Shown piece by piece: positions 1 through 8,209 of a stretch of DNA of 20,202 bases. Within the stretch, counting starts at the first letter, position 1, and the number at the start of each line of letters is the position of its first letter. Source of the stretch: Fulvivirga aurantia (GTDB lineage Bacteria; Bacteroidota; Bacteroidia; Cytophagales; Cyclobacteriaceae); NCBI RefSeq assembly GCF_009711475.1, contig NZ_SMMD01000929.1:1-20202 (forward strand), in the 5' to 3' direction. The translations under genes were made by a program, and so were the position numbers. The notes under the pieces were generated by a model. That model was not told the origin of the DNA, made no database searches, and was given only the letters and a program-made list of their open reading frames with translations.

Positions 1-513
1 TAGTGATGAAAATGAAATTGAACTAAACTCGGACTCTAGATCATTAATTTGAAACGCAGATGATAATTGATAATCAGTATATGCAATACCCAGGTACCCT
101 GATAAGTCAAAAGATATTTTTTTTATTTTGTATAAATTAGTACCAATAGATCCCATACATTCATAAGCTCTTACCTTGTTGTCAATAGTATATTTCCCTG
201 AATAATCTGAATAAGAAATTCTACCCCCTGTCGATCGAAAGGCAAAATTTACACCATAAGAATAATTTGCTTGTGGTATCTTAGTGGTAAGTTCATAACC
301 AATATATCCCGGGAAATCATCAGTAATCTTAAAAGGCACATCCAAAGATGAGATTGCATCCATATATAACTCTTTTTGGAAATTGGACATAGATTTCATT
401 TGATACGTTCCATAAACTGCATTTACAGATATATCAAAACCTTGTCCGACAGTTTCATTGAGAATAAAGAATGTATATAAAAGAAGCAATATTGTTTTGT
501 ATGACGACATCAT
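1..513 (-). CDS. Exported hypothetical protein, probable outer-membrane beta-barrel (3' end outside window)
   Basis: Reading from the ATG at 513-511 leftward gives 171 codons to the window edge with no stop, so the C-terminus is missing. The protein starts MMSSYKTILLLLYTFF and has a hydrophobic stretch of about 13 residues ending near NETVGQG, which fits a type I signal peptide cut after VGQ or close by. A second ATG at 510 would remove one residue. The mature part has alternating aromatic/polar strands (for example YGVNFAFRS, FDLSGYLGIAYTDYQL), the look of outer-membrane beta-barrel proteins common in Bacteroidetes. This is a fold guess, and no specific family was recognised. It lies 198 bp downstream of the histidine kinase on the same strand, so it may have its own promoter. 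Confidence 0.7.
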   Translation of the reverse strand, partial: MMSSYKTILLLLYTFFILNETVGQGFDISVNAVYGTYQMKSMSNFQKELYMDAISSLDVPFKITDDFPGYIGYELTTKIPQANYSYGVNFAFRSTGGRISYSDYSGKYTIDNKVRAYECMGSIGTNLYKIKKISFDLSGYLGIAYTDYQLSSAFQINDLESEFSSISFSSL

Positions 514-628
514 TTATCAAGTAAAAACTCGAAATTACAAGAAGGATAATAAAATTTAATAGATTTTTTAACATTATTAATGATTGCAGAGATTTTTGAC
601 CTGCATATACTCATCATTAGTCTTTGGC

Positions 629-643
629 ATTAACCATGTTAAT
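629..643. promoter_or_regulatory. 15-bp perfect palindrome ATTAAC-CAT-GTTAAT
   Basis: The arms are 6 bp with a 3-nt spacer. It lies in the 198-bp interval between the kinase stop (712) and the start of the partial exported gene (513, minus strand), about 115 bp upstream of that start. It could be an operator. As a hairpin it is AT-rich and has no following T-run on either strand, so it is a poor terminator. No function can be shown from one copy. Confidence 0.2.
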
Positions 644-711
644 TAAGGGGTAGATTTCTTAACCTGAAAGCATCAAATAGTATAAATGACCAATGCGCCT
701 TGCTTTTCTAA

Positions 712-3700
712 CTACCCTTCACCCACAGGAATCTGAAAGAAGAAGCGGGAGCCTACATCGAGTTGACTTTCTACACCGATCTTACCCTGGTGTCTTTCTA
801 TGATTTTTGAGGAGATAAAGAGGCCTAACCCTATTCCTGGGTAGGTCTTATTGTCTATTTCGTCAGCACGATAGAACCTGTCAAACACCTTATCACGGTC
901 AAATTTTAATAGACCAATACCAAAATCTTCAACAGTGAAGTGCAGCTTGTTATTTGCCGTGCTGGCACTAATCAGCACTCTGTTAGCCTGGGGAGAATAT
1001 TTTATGGCATTTGTTAGGAAGTTAGTCACAACCTGAGCTAACCGATCTCTATCGCCATATACCTGAGCATTAGATTTTGAAATAATTTCTAACCTATGCT
1101 GTGTAGAGGTTACCTGCAGGTCTTCTACAACACCCTTTACCATTTGGTCGAAATCAAAGGTCTCCATCCTAAATTTCATCTTGCCATTTTCTATTCTGGA
1201 GATGTCGAGCAAGTCTGAGATGAGATCAGAAAGCTTATCTACCTGCCTTATCATCTTGTCGACCATAAATAGCTGCTCAGGATCATTGGAGTCCTGAAAA
1301 TGTTGACCGATCAACTGAGTGTAAGCTTTAAGCGTGGTTATAGGCGTTTTGAGTTCATGACTAGCGATGCCTATAAACTCATCTTTTTGCTTTACAAGGT
1401 TTTCTCTTTCTGTGATATCGGTATGTGTCCCAAACCATTGAATAACACGGCCATCATCATCCATAATTGGTACAACGCGACATATAAAAGACCTGTATTT
1501 TCCATCTTCACTTCTGAGAGGAAATATCAACTCAAACATTTCCGATTGCTTCAGGGCATCTTTCCACTTATTTATTACCTCATCCAGCATATCCGGGTTG
1601 ATCAACTTCGTCCATCCCCAGTCTTCTACGACCTCTAATGAAGTATTTGTGTAAGTATACCAACTAGAGTTAAACCATTTGGCTTCACCCTCCGGATTAG
1701 CTATCCAGCATAAAATCGGAATGTTTTCAGCCAGGGTACGAAATTTCTTTTCACTCTCTTTGACCTTATCTTCTGCACGTTTTCTATCATCAATATTTAC
1801 TACGGAGCCAATAAAGCCATTGAATTTACCATCATTAAAATCTGGCAACCCTGTGGCCAGGTGCCATTCGTTAGTCTTATTATTCTTTTTTATGCGACAT
1901 TCTAATTCAAATGGCTCCTCTTTCTTAAGTGCATTTTGAAATATCTGGAAGGAGTTTTCCTGATCATTTTCAACCAGGGCATTCAACCAACCTTTACCTA
2001 AACCTTCTTTAATGGTTTGTCCGGTATAATCGCGCCATTGTTTGTTTAAGTATGTGCAGTCACCCTGGTGATTCGTCATAAAAGTCATCACTGGTGTGTT
2101 ATCTGTGATGGCTCTAAAGTATAGCTCATTGCTTTCGCGAATATTCCTTCTCAATAAATGCGAATGAAGTACCGATAGAAGCTCTTTAGCTGCAAATGGT
2201 TTAATCAGGTAATCGTCAGCGCCAGCTTCCCTACCTTCTATTATGGCTTCCTCTCCTGCCCTGGCAGATAGCATAATCACAGGTATAGCGGCATACTGAT
2301 TATCTTCCTTCAGTTTTCTCATAAATTCGAAACCATCCATCTCTGGCATCATGATATCTGTGACAATGAGATCAGGAATCACATTATCTAGCACTTCTAA
2401 AGCATGAGCACCATTGGAAGCAAGCAAAACGTTGTAGGTGTTTTCAAGCAACCTCATAATATAACTTCGCATATCCTGGTTGTCGTCAACCACGAGTACG
2501 GTATGCTGTCGGGGATTATTTTTTTGATCAGCCAATCGCTCAACTATGGCATTGGGTGTGTCTATCCATTGCTCTGCCTCATTTACAAAAGCATCTGCCC
2601 CAATATTTGTTGAGGACAAATCGACTTCTTGTTGAATATGGTCTTGCGGTAAATGCTCTTTGCCCTTAAGTAGTGTTATGGTAAAGGTGGTTCCTTTGCC
2701 TTCTTTACTCTGCACACTGACTTCACCTTTGTGCAGCTTTATTAGCTCCCTCACTAACGACAACCCAATTCCTGAACCTTCAAACGACCTTGATTTTGCG
2801 CCTTCCACACGTTTAAATCTATCGAAAATAGAAGGCAGATCTTTCTCCGGGATACCTTCTCCGGTATCTTCGAAATCTATTTGCACATGGTCATCTTTAT
2901 CTTTTACACTTACAGCTATATAACCCTCAAATGTGAATTTAAAGGCATTTGACATGATGTTAAGCACTATTTTCTCCCACATGTCTCTATCTACATAGAC
3001 ATCGCCATCTATATCGGGAGCATCTATTTTGAGCTCAAGATCTACTTTTTCCATGGCAGACCTGAAGTTACTTGCCAGCTCTGATGTGAAAGTAGATATA
3101 TCGGTCGGGCTATAACTCGCCTGTATTCTTCCCGACTCTATTCTGGAGAAATCGAGAAGTGTGTTTACAAGTTTTTTAAGGCGGTTTGCATTTCGGAAGA
3201 TCACATCCACTTCGGTGGAAATATCGCTTTCGAGAGACAGACCTTTTAAATCTTCCAAAGGCCCAAGCATAAGCGTAAGTGGTGTTCTAAACTCATGACT
3301 TACATTACTGAAAAACAGTGTCTTAGCCTTATCCAATGCTGCTAATTCTTCAACTCTTTTTCGCTCTTCCTCATAGGCCCAGGCGCTGGTAAGCACATTG
3401 CCAATCGCTTCACGGAGCATATGATAGAATGTGCGGTATTGATCATCTAACGCTCTACGGGCGCTTACACCTACAACTATTACCGCAAATGGTAATGTAT
3501 GCCCCGACATCTGAATAGGCAGCACAAACATCGAATCCGGGTTTTCAGGATAAGGCCCAGCCTTCAGATTAGGTAGCATTTCAGCCAAATCGCCCTGTTC
3601 AGTTACACTACCAGTTTTAAGCAACTCAGAAATGCGATCAATATTTTGTTCTTTAAAACTTACTTCTTGTGGAAAAGCGTCTTGGCCTTCTTCAATTCCT

Positions 3701-4368
3701 GAACTCGAGAAGTGACTTATTTTCTCTTCTTTTTGATTTACCTTATAAATCACAGTAAACGGTAAATCAAGCTCATTTTTGGAGAGTGTTTTCTCAATTT
3801 GCTCATAAGCATCAGCAACTGATTTAATATCTCCTGCAAGGTCTCCTATTTCACGAAGTATACTCAATCTACGTTCACCAAGTGATTGCTGGGTCATCTC
3901 CGTTACTGGGTGGAATAAACCCACCACCTCACCGGATTCATCCCTTATTGGGCTAAATGAAAAGGTAAAGAACGTTTCTTCCAAATAACCATATCTATCT
4001 AAAAACATTCTTTGATTTTTGAGAAAGGCAGTTTTTCCATTGCTGGCACTTTCGAAAGCTTCACCTATTACAGGCCAGGCAGAAAACCAACATTCTTTAA
4101 AATCCTGCCCCATTGACTCCGGGTGTTTGGCACCACATATAGGCCAGTAGCCATCATTATAGATTTGGGTACGATTTTTACCCCAGGCGATACTTATCGG
4201 GAAGTTAGAACCCAAACATAGACTCACTGTAGTACGCAAACTCTGTGGCCAATTTTCAGGAGGACCTAGAGGTGAATTAGACCAGTCTTTTTGTCTGATA
4301 TATTTCCCCATCTCTCCACCTCCGTGAAGAAAGTCTTTTCCTTGTGTCTCTTGATTGGTTTCTTTCAT
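712..4368 (-). CDS. Soluble hybrid sensor histidine kinase with two kinase cores and an internal receiver domain
   Basis: A 1218-aa signalling protein. Domains in order: PAS-like sensor (about 15-160, with the typical DWSNSPLGPPENWPQSLR start); GAF-like (about 165-332); HisKA with H-box NVSHEFRTP (phospho-His H358); HATPase with N-box N474, G1 DTGEGIP (501-507) and G2 GSGIGLSL (531-538); receiver (about 622-735) with D628/D629, phospho-acceptor D671 in VTDIMMPEMDG, S701 and K723; two PAS domains (about 750-860 and 872-987); a second HisKA (ASHELKTP, H1004); and a second HATPase (N1120, GIGLGL 1178-1183). All catalytic residues of both kinases and the receiver are present. There is no transmembrane segment, signal peptide or DNA-binding output, so it should be cytoplasmic and relay to an unlinked regulator. 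The start at 4368 keeps the usual short N-terminal lead into the first PAS. It is divergent from the AsmA-like gene. Confidence 0.93.
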   Translation of the reverse strand: MKETNQETQGKDFLHGGGEMGKYIRQKDWSNSPLGPPENWPQSLRTTVSLCLGSNFPISIAWGKNRTQIYNDGYWPICGAKHPESMGQDFKECWFSAWPVIGEAFESASNGKTAFLKNQRMFLDRYGYLEETFFTFSFSPIRDESGEVVGLFHPVTEMTQQSLGERRLSILREIGDLAGDIKSVADAYEQIEKTLSKNELDLPFTVIYKVNQKEEKISHFSSSGIEEGQDAFPQEVSFKEQNIDRISELLKTGSVTEQGDLAEMLPNLKAGPYPENPDSMFVLPIQMSGHTLPFAVIVVGVSARRALDDQYRTFYHMLREAIGNVLTSAWAYEEERKRVEELAALDKAKTLFFSNVSHEFRTPLTLMLGPLEDLKGLSLESDISTEVDVIFRNANRLKKLVNTLLDFSRIESGRIQASYSPTDISTFTSELASNFRSAMEKVDLELKIDAPDIDGDVYVDRDMWEKIVLNIMSNAFKFTFEGYIAVSVKDKDDHVQIDFEDTGEGIPEKDLPSIFDRFKRVEGAKSRSFEGSGIGLSLVRELIKLHKGEVSVQSKEGKGTTFTITLLKGKEHLPQDHIQQEVDLSSTNIGADAFVNEAEQWIDTPNAIVERLADQKNNPRQHTVLVVDDNQDMRSYIMRLLENTYNVLLASNGAHALEVLDNVIPDLIVTDIMMPEMDGFEFMRKLKEDNQYAAIPVIMLSARAGEEAIIEGREAGADDYLIKPFAAKELLSVLHSHLLRRNIRESNELYFRAITDNTPVMTFMTNHQGDCTYLNKQWRDYTGQTIKEGLGKGWLNALVENDQENSFQIFQNALKKEEPFELECRIKKNNKTNEWHLATGLPDFNDGKFNGFIGSVVNIDDRKRAEDKVKESEKKFRTLAENIPILCWIANPEGEAKWFNSSWYTYTNTSLEVVEDWGWTKLINPDMLDEVINKWKDALKQSEMFELIFPLRSEDGKYRSFICRVVPIMDDDGRVIQWFGTHTDITERENLVKQKDEFIGIASHELKTPITTLKAYTQLIGQHFQDSNDPEQLFMVDKMIRQVDKLSDLISDLLDISRIENGKMKFRMETFDFDQMVKGVVEDLQVTSTQHRLEIISKSNAQVYGDRDRLAQVVTNFLTNAIKYSPQANRVLISASTANNKLHFTVEDFGIGLLKFDRDKVFDRFYRADEIDNKTYPGIGLGLFISSKIIERHQGKIGVESQLDVGSRFFFQIPVGEG

Positions 4369-4459
4369 GCTTTTTTAAAAGTAGCTCAAAAACAAGTAAA
4401 ACCAAAAGCAGATAGGTATGTTTGGTGAGCTTGTAAAATAACATTTTTTGCAACGAAGC

Positions 4460-4484
4460 ACATTGATATTTCCAACATTGATAT
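4460..4484. repeat. Direct repeat of ACATTGATAT with 15-bp period
   Basis: Two identical 10-mers, at 4460-4469 and 4475-4484, lie in the 269-bp region between the divergent kinase and AsmA-like starts. Tandem half-sites in a divergent promoter region can bind a response regulator or other activator. The 15-bp period is not a whole number of helical turns, which weakens that reading. Confidence 0.2.
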
Positions 4485-4524
4485 GGTAGTAAATAAAATC
4501 TTAAGTATTTGATTGTATTGGAGT

Positions 4525-4532
4525 TACCTTTG
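4525..4532 (+). promoter_or_regulatory. Candidate Bacteroidetes -7 element TACCTTTG for the AsmA-like gene
   Basis: This matches the Bacteroidetes primary sigma -7 consensus TAnnTTTG exactly, about 105 bp upstream of the ATG at 4638. The expected -33 TTTG at about 19-21 bp spacing is missing; the nearest TTTG (4508-4511) is only 13 bp away. It is a half-supported promoter call. Confidence 0.3.
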
Positions 4533-4637
4533 TCACGCGCAGGTTATAGTTAAATAAATAGCCACCGGACTGTGCCATTTTAATTAATCTTTCCTCCAAC
4601 ACTTAAAAATTACCGCCAAAGGTCATTTATTTGTAAC

Positions 4638-7600
4638 ATGGCATACCAAAACCGAAAACTATTTAAGGCTACACTTATCTTTTTAGTTGTGATAGTAGCA
4701 ACATCAGGTCTGTTGCTAGGGCTCACATACACCAAGCAAGATGAGATCGTGCAGGAAATGATAAGCCGTCTTAATCATGATTTTAAAGGCCGGTTAGAAG
4801 TTGGAGGTAGTCATATTTCCCCATTTGCAAACTTTCCATACATCTCTGTAGACCTGGAAGATATCTCTGTTTATGAGAATAAATCTGATACAAGCGAGGT
4901 GCTCATGCACGTTAATGACACTTACCTGGGTTTTGATTTTTGGTCGGTACTAAACGGTAGTTTTGAGGCTAAGAAAGTAAAGTTAGAAAAAGGTTTTCTA
5001 AAACTTATACAGCACACAGACGGCTCTTTTAATCTGGTAAATGCCTTGTCTACAGAAACGGCATCCAATGAGTCAGGCACTCTTGACAGTGAACCAGTGC
5101 ATCTTGACCTAAGGTCGATAGAACTTGTAGATATCGACATACTAAAATTGAATGAAGCTAGTAATGTATTGGTCGAGGCTTATGTTGAAAAAGGCCATTC
5201 CAGCTTTAAAACCGATGCCGATCAGCTAAACATTTCTCTTGATAGCAAATTTCTATTCAATCTGATTGTTGACAATGACACTTCTTTTTTACACGATAAG
5301 CATGTGGAGCTTCAAACGAGCCTTCATCTTGATACAGAAAGCAACGTACTCAGGATAGACCCCTCCGAGGTTTTTATAGAAAAAGCACTTTTCCTCATGG
5401 AAGGTGGCATCGACATCGACAATAACATGGACCTCGACCTTCAATTTAGAGGTAACAAGCCAAATTTTGATCTCTTTTTAGCATTTGCTCCACCTGAGCT
5501 CAACCCCCTGTTGGGCAGGTATGAAAATAAAGGTAAAATATACTTCGATGCGTTGATTAAAGGCCCGTCAATCAACGGAAACTCTCCTCAAATTGAAATA
5601 GACTTTGGTTGCTCCGATGCTTTCATTCATAATACAACTGTTGGTAAAACAGTCAATGACCTTTTCTTTAAAGGCCACTTTACCAACGGAGAAAAACGGA
5701 ATACCACAACGATGGAGCTTTCGATTGAAGATTTTTCTGCTAAACCAGAGACTGGTATTTTTAAAGGAAATGTGGCCGTCAAGAATTTTGATTCACCAGA
5801 ATTCGATATTCAACTCCTTTCTAAATTTGAGCTCAATTTTCTGTTTAAGTTTCTAAATATCACCAATCTTGACAGTGTCTCTGGAGGTGTTTCTTTAGAA
5901 ATGAATTTTCATGATGTAATCGATCTCACGCAACCAGAAAAAAGTATAGAAAAGCTTAATGAATCCTATTTTACCAAACTGGAAGTGAAGGATTTGAATG
6001 TGCTCAGCTCGGTGTATCCTCTGCCGGTAACAGATATTAATATAAAAGCTGAAATGGACGGTCATAAAGCGATAATCGAGCAGCTTGATTTTAAAGTAGG
6101 GCAATCAGATATAGCAATAAAAGCTACGGTTTCAGATCTGCCCGCCATTTTACACCATACCGATATGCCGGTGGAGGCTGTCATGGACATTAAATCTTCA
6201 CTGATCGATTTGAAAGAGCTCACTGCTAATGAAAATGACTCTATTGCAGGTATGGATGAACAGATTAAAGACTTTTCGATGAAATTGAAATTCCTTAGTT
6301 CGGCAAGAGCTTTTACAGAATCTCCCAACCTGCCACTGGGGGAATTCTTCATCAATCAACTGCATGCCCAGTTCACTCATTACCCTCACGAATTACATGA
6401 TTTTAATGCCGACATATTTATAGACAGTGCAGATTTCAGAATCATAGATTTTACCGGAATGATTGATCAGAGTGACTTCCATTTTACGGGTAAATTGAAA
6501 AACTATGACCTTTGGTTTGCCGAAGAGCCAATCGGAGATACCAAAATTGACTTCAACCTTCGGTCTGATTTACTACAACTGGATGATCTGTTTGCTTACC
6601 GTGGAGAAAACCATGTACCAGAAGATTATCGACATGAGGAATTTAGAAACCTGCGATTACACGGCATCGCTGATATGCGTTTTGATAGGAAACTATCAAG
6701 TACTACTATTGATATCGATCAGTTGGATGCCACCATGAAGGTACACCCCATGCGCTTTCAGGATTTTAAAGGGTCAATTTTTGTGGATAGCTCCCAACTT
6801 GTGGTTAGCGATTTTGGTGGTACCCTGGGCAACTCCAGCTTCAAAGCTGACATGACCTATTACTTTGATGCTACAGATAAAGATCGAATTCACGAGTTTA
6901 GCTTGAAAAGTGATAGACTCGATTTTGATCAACTGTTTGCCTACAACCCTCCCCCAGCAGATAAAACTATGACTCCCGAAGACCACGAGGCGGGTTTCAA
7001 TATTTTTGAAGTGCCTTTTTCTGATATGAATTTCAATTTCAATATCTCTTCACTCAACTATCATAGATACCTGCTTGAGGATTTTGTTTTGCAAGGACGA
7101 ATGCAAGCTGATCACTACTTATATATTGATACCATGGCACTTAAAGCTGCTGGTGGTGAAGTAAAGCTCAAGGGATATTTCAATGGCTCAGACCCGAAAG
7201 CCATATACTTCAGTCCTGATATGGTCATAGAAAATGTGGATTTGGATAAGTTACTTTTCAAGTTTGAGAATTTTGGACAAGATCATCTGGTGTCAGAAAA
7301 TCTACACGGGAAGCTATCCGGAACCTTGAAGGGAAAAGTACATATGCATGCGGATATGGTGCCAATAATTGACGACTCAGACTTGCACATGGAGCTCAAC
7401 GTTGTCAATGGGAGCATCAACAACTACTCTGCGTTTGAGGCTTTATCGAGCTACTTTGCCGATAAGAACCTTTCCAACATTCGGTTTGACACCCTCAATA
7501 ACACACTTGACTTAAAACAAGGTACGCTTTCAATCCCTAACATGAACATCAATTCAACAATTGGCTATTTTGAAGTGTCAGGAGAGCAAGGCACCGATTT

Positions 7601-7808
7601 ATCCATGGAGTACTATGTAAGAGTACCCTTGAAAGTGGTAACCAGAGCTGGTTTCAGTAAGTTATTCGGCAAAAAAGACCAGAACACCTCAGATCAGGTA
7701 GATGAAGTTGAATATCGAGATGAAAGTAAGAGAACAAGATTCTTGAACTTGAAGATTGAAGGTACTCCTGAGGACTATAGCATAAGCTTGGGCAAAGACA
7801 AAGACTAG
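4638..7808 (+). CDS. AsmA-family (AsmA-like C-terminal) inner-membrane-anchored periplasmic protein
   Basis: A 1056-aa protein with one N-terminal membrane anchor (about residues 9-30, after the basic start MAYQNRKLFK) and a long periplasmic part made almost wholly of alternating beta-strand sequence. After the anchor comes the usual AsmA N-terminal region (FKGRLEVGGSHISPFANFPYI form). The C-terminus (about 917-1020) resembles the AsmA C-terminal region: a short loop with GSINNYSAFEALSSYF, then a segment on low-level basis functions (NTLDLKQGTLSIPNMNINST) and SGEQGTDLSM. It ends in GTPEDYSISLGKDKD, a normal tail. Family knowledge: AsmA-like proteins (TamB, YhdP, YdbH and relatives) form long beta grooves that bridge the periplasm and move phospholipids or aid outer-membrane assembly. 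A role here is inferred from the family only. No second gene is clearly co-transcribed. The best start is the ATG at 4638, directly before the basic/hydrophobic anchor. Confidence 0.85.
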   Translation: MAYQNRKLFKATLIFLVVIVATSGLLLGLTYTKQDEIVQEMISRLNHDFKGRLEVGGSHISPFANFPYISVDLEDISVYENKSDTSEVLMHVNDTYLGFDFWSVLNGSFEAKKVKLEKGFLKLIQHTDGSFNLVNALSTETASNESGTLDSEPVHLDLRSIELVDIDILKLNEASNVLVEAYVEKGHSSFKTDADQLNISLDSKFLFNLIVDNDTSFLHDKHVELQTSLHLDTESNVLRIDPSEVFIEKALFLMEGGIDIDNNMDLDLQFRGNKPNFDLFLAFAPPELNPLLGRYENKGKIYFDALIKGPSINGNSPQIEIDFGCSDAFIHNTTVGKTVNDLFFKGHFTNGEKRNTTTMELSIEDFSAKPETGIFKGNVAVKNFDSPEFDIQLLSKFELNFLFKFLNITNLDSVSGGVSLEMNFHDVIDLTQPEKSIEKLNESYFTKLEVKDLNVLSSVYPLPVTDINIKAEMDGHKAIIEQLDFKVGQSDIAIKATVSDLPAILHHTDMPVEAVMDIKSSLIDLKELTANENDSIAGMDEQIKDFSMKLKFLSSARAFTESPNLPLGEFFINQLHAQFTHYPHELHDFNADIFIDSADFRIIDFTGMIDQSDFHFTGKLKNYDLWFAEEPIGDTKIDFNLRSDLLQLDDLFAYRGENHVPEDYRHEEFRNLRLHGIADMRFDRKLSSTTIDIDQLDATMKVHPMRFQDFKGSIFVDSSQLVVSDFGGTLGNSSFKADMTYYFDATDKDRIHEFSLKSDRLDFDQLFAYNPPPADKTMTPEDHEAGFNIFEVPFSDMNFNFNISSLNYHRYLLEDFVLQGRMQADHYLYIDTMALKAAGGEVKLKGYFNGSDPKAIYFSPDMVIENVDLDKLLFKFENFGQDHLVSENLHGKLSGTLKGKVHMHADMVPIIDDSDLHMELNVVNGSINNYSAFEALSSYFADKNLSNIRFDTLNNTLDLKQGTLSIPNMNINSTIGYFEVSGEQGTDLSMEYYVRVPLKVVTRAGFSKLFGKKDQNTSDQVDEVEYRDESKRTRFLNLKIEGTPEDYSISLGKDKD

Positions 7809-7855
7809 GCAGTTTATCGCCTTATTACCTAGACCTAACGTATCATTATCAACTC

Positions 7856-7969
7856 ATGAATAAAAGTCATCTTTTTGATTACGGATTGGTTAATAGCGAA
7901 AGGGTTAACATCGGGCAGGCCTATAGAACGATTAATGGCATTGGCTGCAAACAACAATGGAATGCATAA
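7856..7969 (+). CDS. Tiny ORF, 37 aa, doubtful
   Basis: ATG AAT AAA AGT at 7856, 47 nt after the AsmA-like stop, opens a 37-codon frame ending TAA at 7967-7969. The first codons are A-rich, as in true Bacteroidetes starts, but the peptide (MNKSHLFDYGLVNSERVNIG then 17 more residues) has no signal peptide, membrane segment or known motif. Its end overlaps the start of the next tiny ORF (7957) by 13 nt in another frame. It could be a leader peptide, a remnant of a broken gene together with that ORF, or chance. Confidence 0.2.
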   Translation: MNKSHLFDYGLVNSERVNIGQAYRTINGIGCKQQWNA

Positions 7970-8148
7970 CTCCACAATCTGGACTTGCCATGTCTACAAA
8001 ACCCATGATGGGTGCGACTTGTAAGCCAAAAAAAAAGGCCGTTTCTGTTACATCCACGACATATACATTTCGCATGAATAATAATACCGGAGAGGTGGTG
8101 TTAATTGATGTCAATTCTATACTAAAGAAAAATCCTTTTGAGACATAA
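7957..8148 (+). CDS. Small hypothetical protein, 63 aa, doubtful
   Basis: The ATG at 7957 opens 63 codons ending TAA at 8146-8148, just 61 nt before the macroglobulin gene. The peptide begins MECITPQSGLAM, has two cysteines (C3, C22), a lysine run encoded by an A9 tract (about 8028-8036) and a polar C-terminus ending KKNPFET. The in-frame stop at 7933-7935 limits any extension upstream. No family was recognised. The overlap with the ORF at 7856 and the A9 tract leave open that both are pieces of one decayed gene. The rest of the 7809-8209 interval shows no RNA gene or clear terminator. Confidence 0.3.
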   Translation: MECITPQSGLAMSTKPMMGATCKPKKKAVSVTSTTYTFRMNNNTGEVVLIDVNSILKKNPFET

Positions 8149-8173
8149 AATTTCTTTTATAATCGCATCTTTA

Positions 8174-8186
8174 GAATGTAACATTC
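8174..8186. promoter_or_regulatory. 13-bp palindrome GAATGT-A-ACATTC upstream of the macroglobulin gene
   Basis: A perfect inverted repeat with 6-bp arms and a single-base spacer ends 23 bp before the ATG at 8210. Its size, symmetry and position suit a dimeric regulator binding site overlapping the transcription or translation start. The stem is too short and AT-rich to be a terminator for the gene upstream. Confidence 0.35.
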
Positions 8187-8209
8187 ATTTTACTTGTGAT
8201 TATTAAAAC

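Noticed and set aside
1300..2923. Several plus-strand frames of 69-112 aa across the kinase gene
   Set aside because: They lie opposite fully conserved kinase and PAS domains and show no coding features of their own.
7805..7832. CTAGG...CCTAG inverted repeat after the AsmA-like gene as a terminator
   Set aside because: It has five-base arms with an 18-nt loop and no T-run; the stem is too weak.
7932..8114. 60-aa minus-strand frame in the 7809-8209 gap
   Set aside because: It is opposite the slightly better plus-strand frame and has no recognisable start context, signal or motif.
8138..8163. TTGAGA...TATAAT promoter before the macroglobulin gene
   Set aside because: The spacing is only 14 bp, and Bacteroidetes primary promoters use TTTG / TAnnTTTG, which is not matched.
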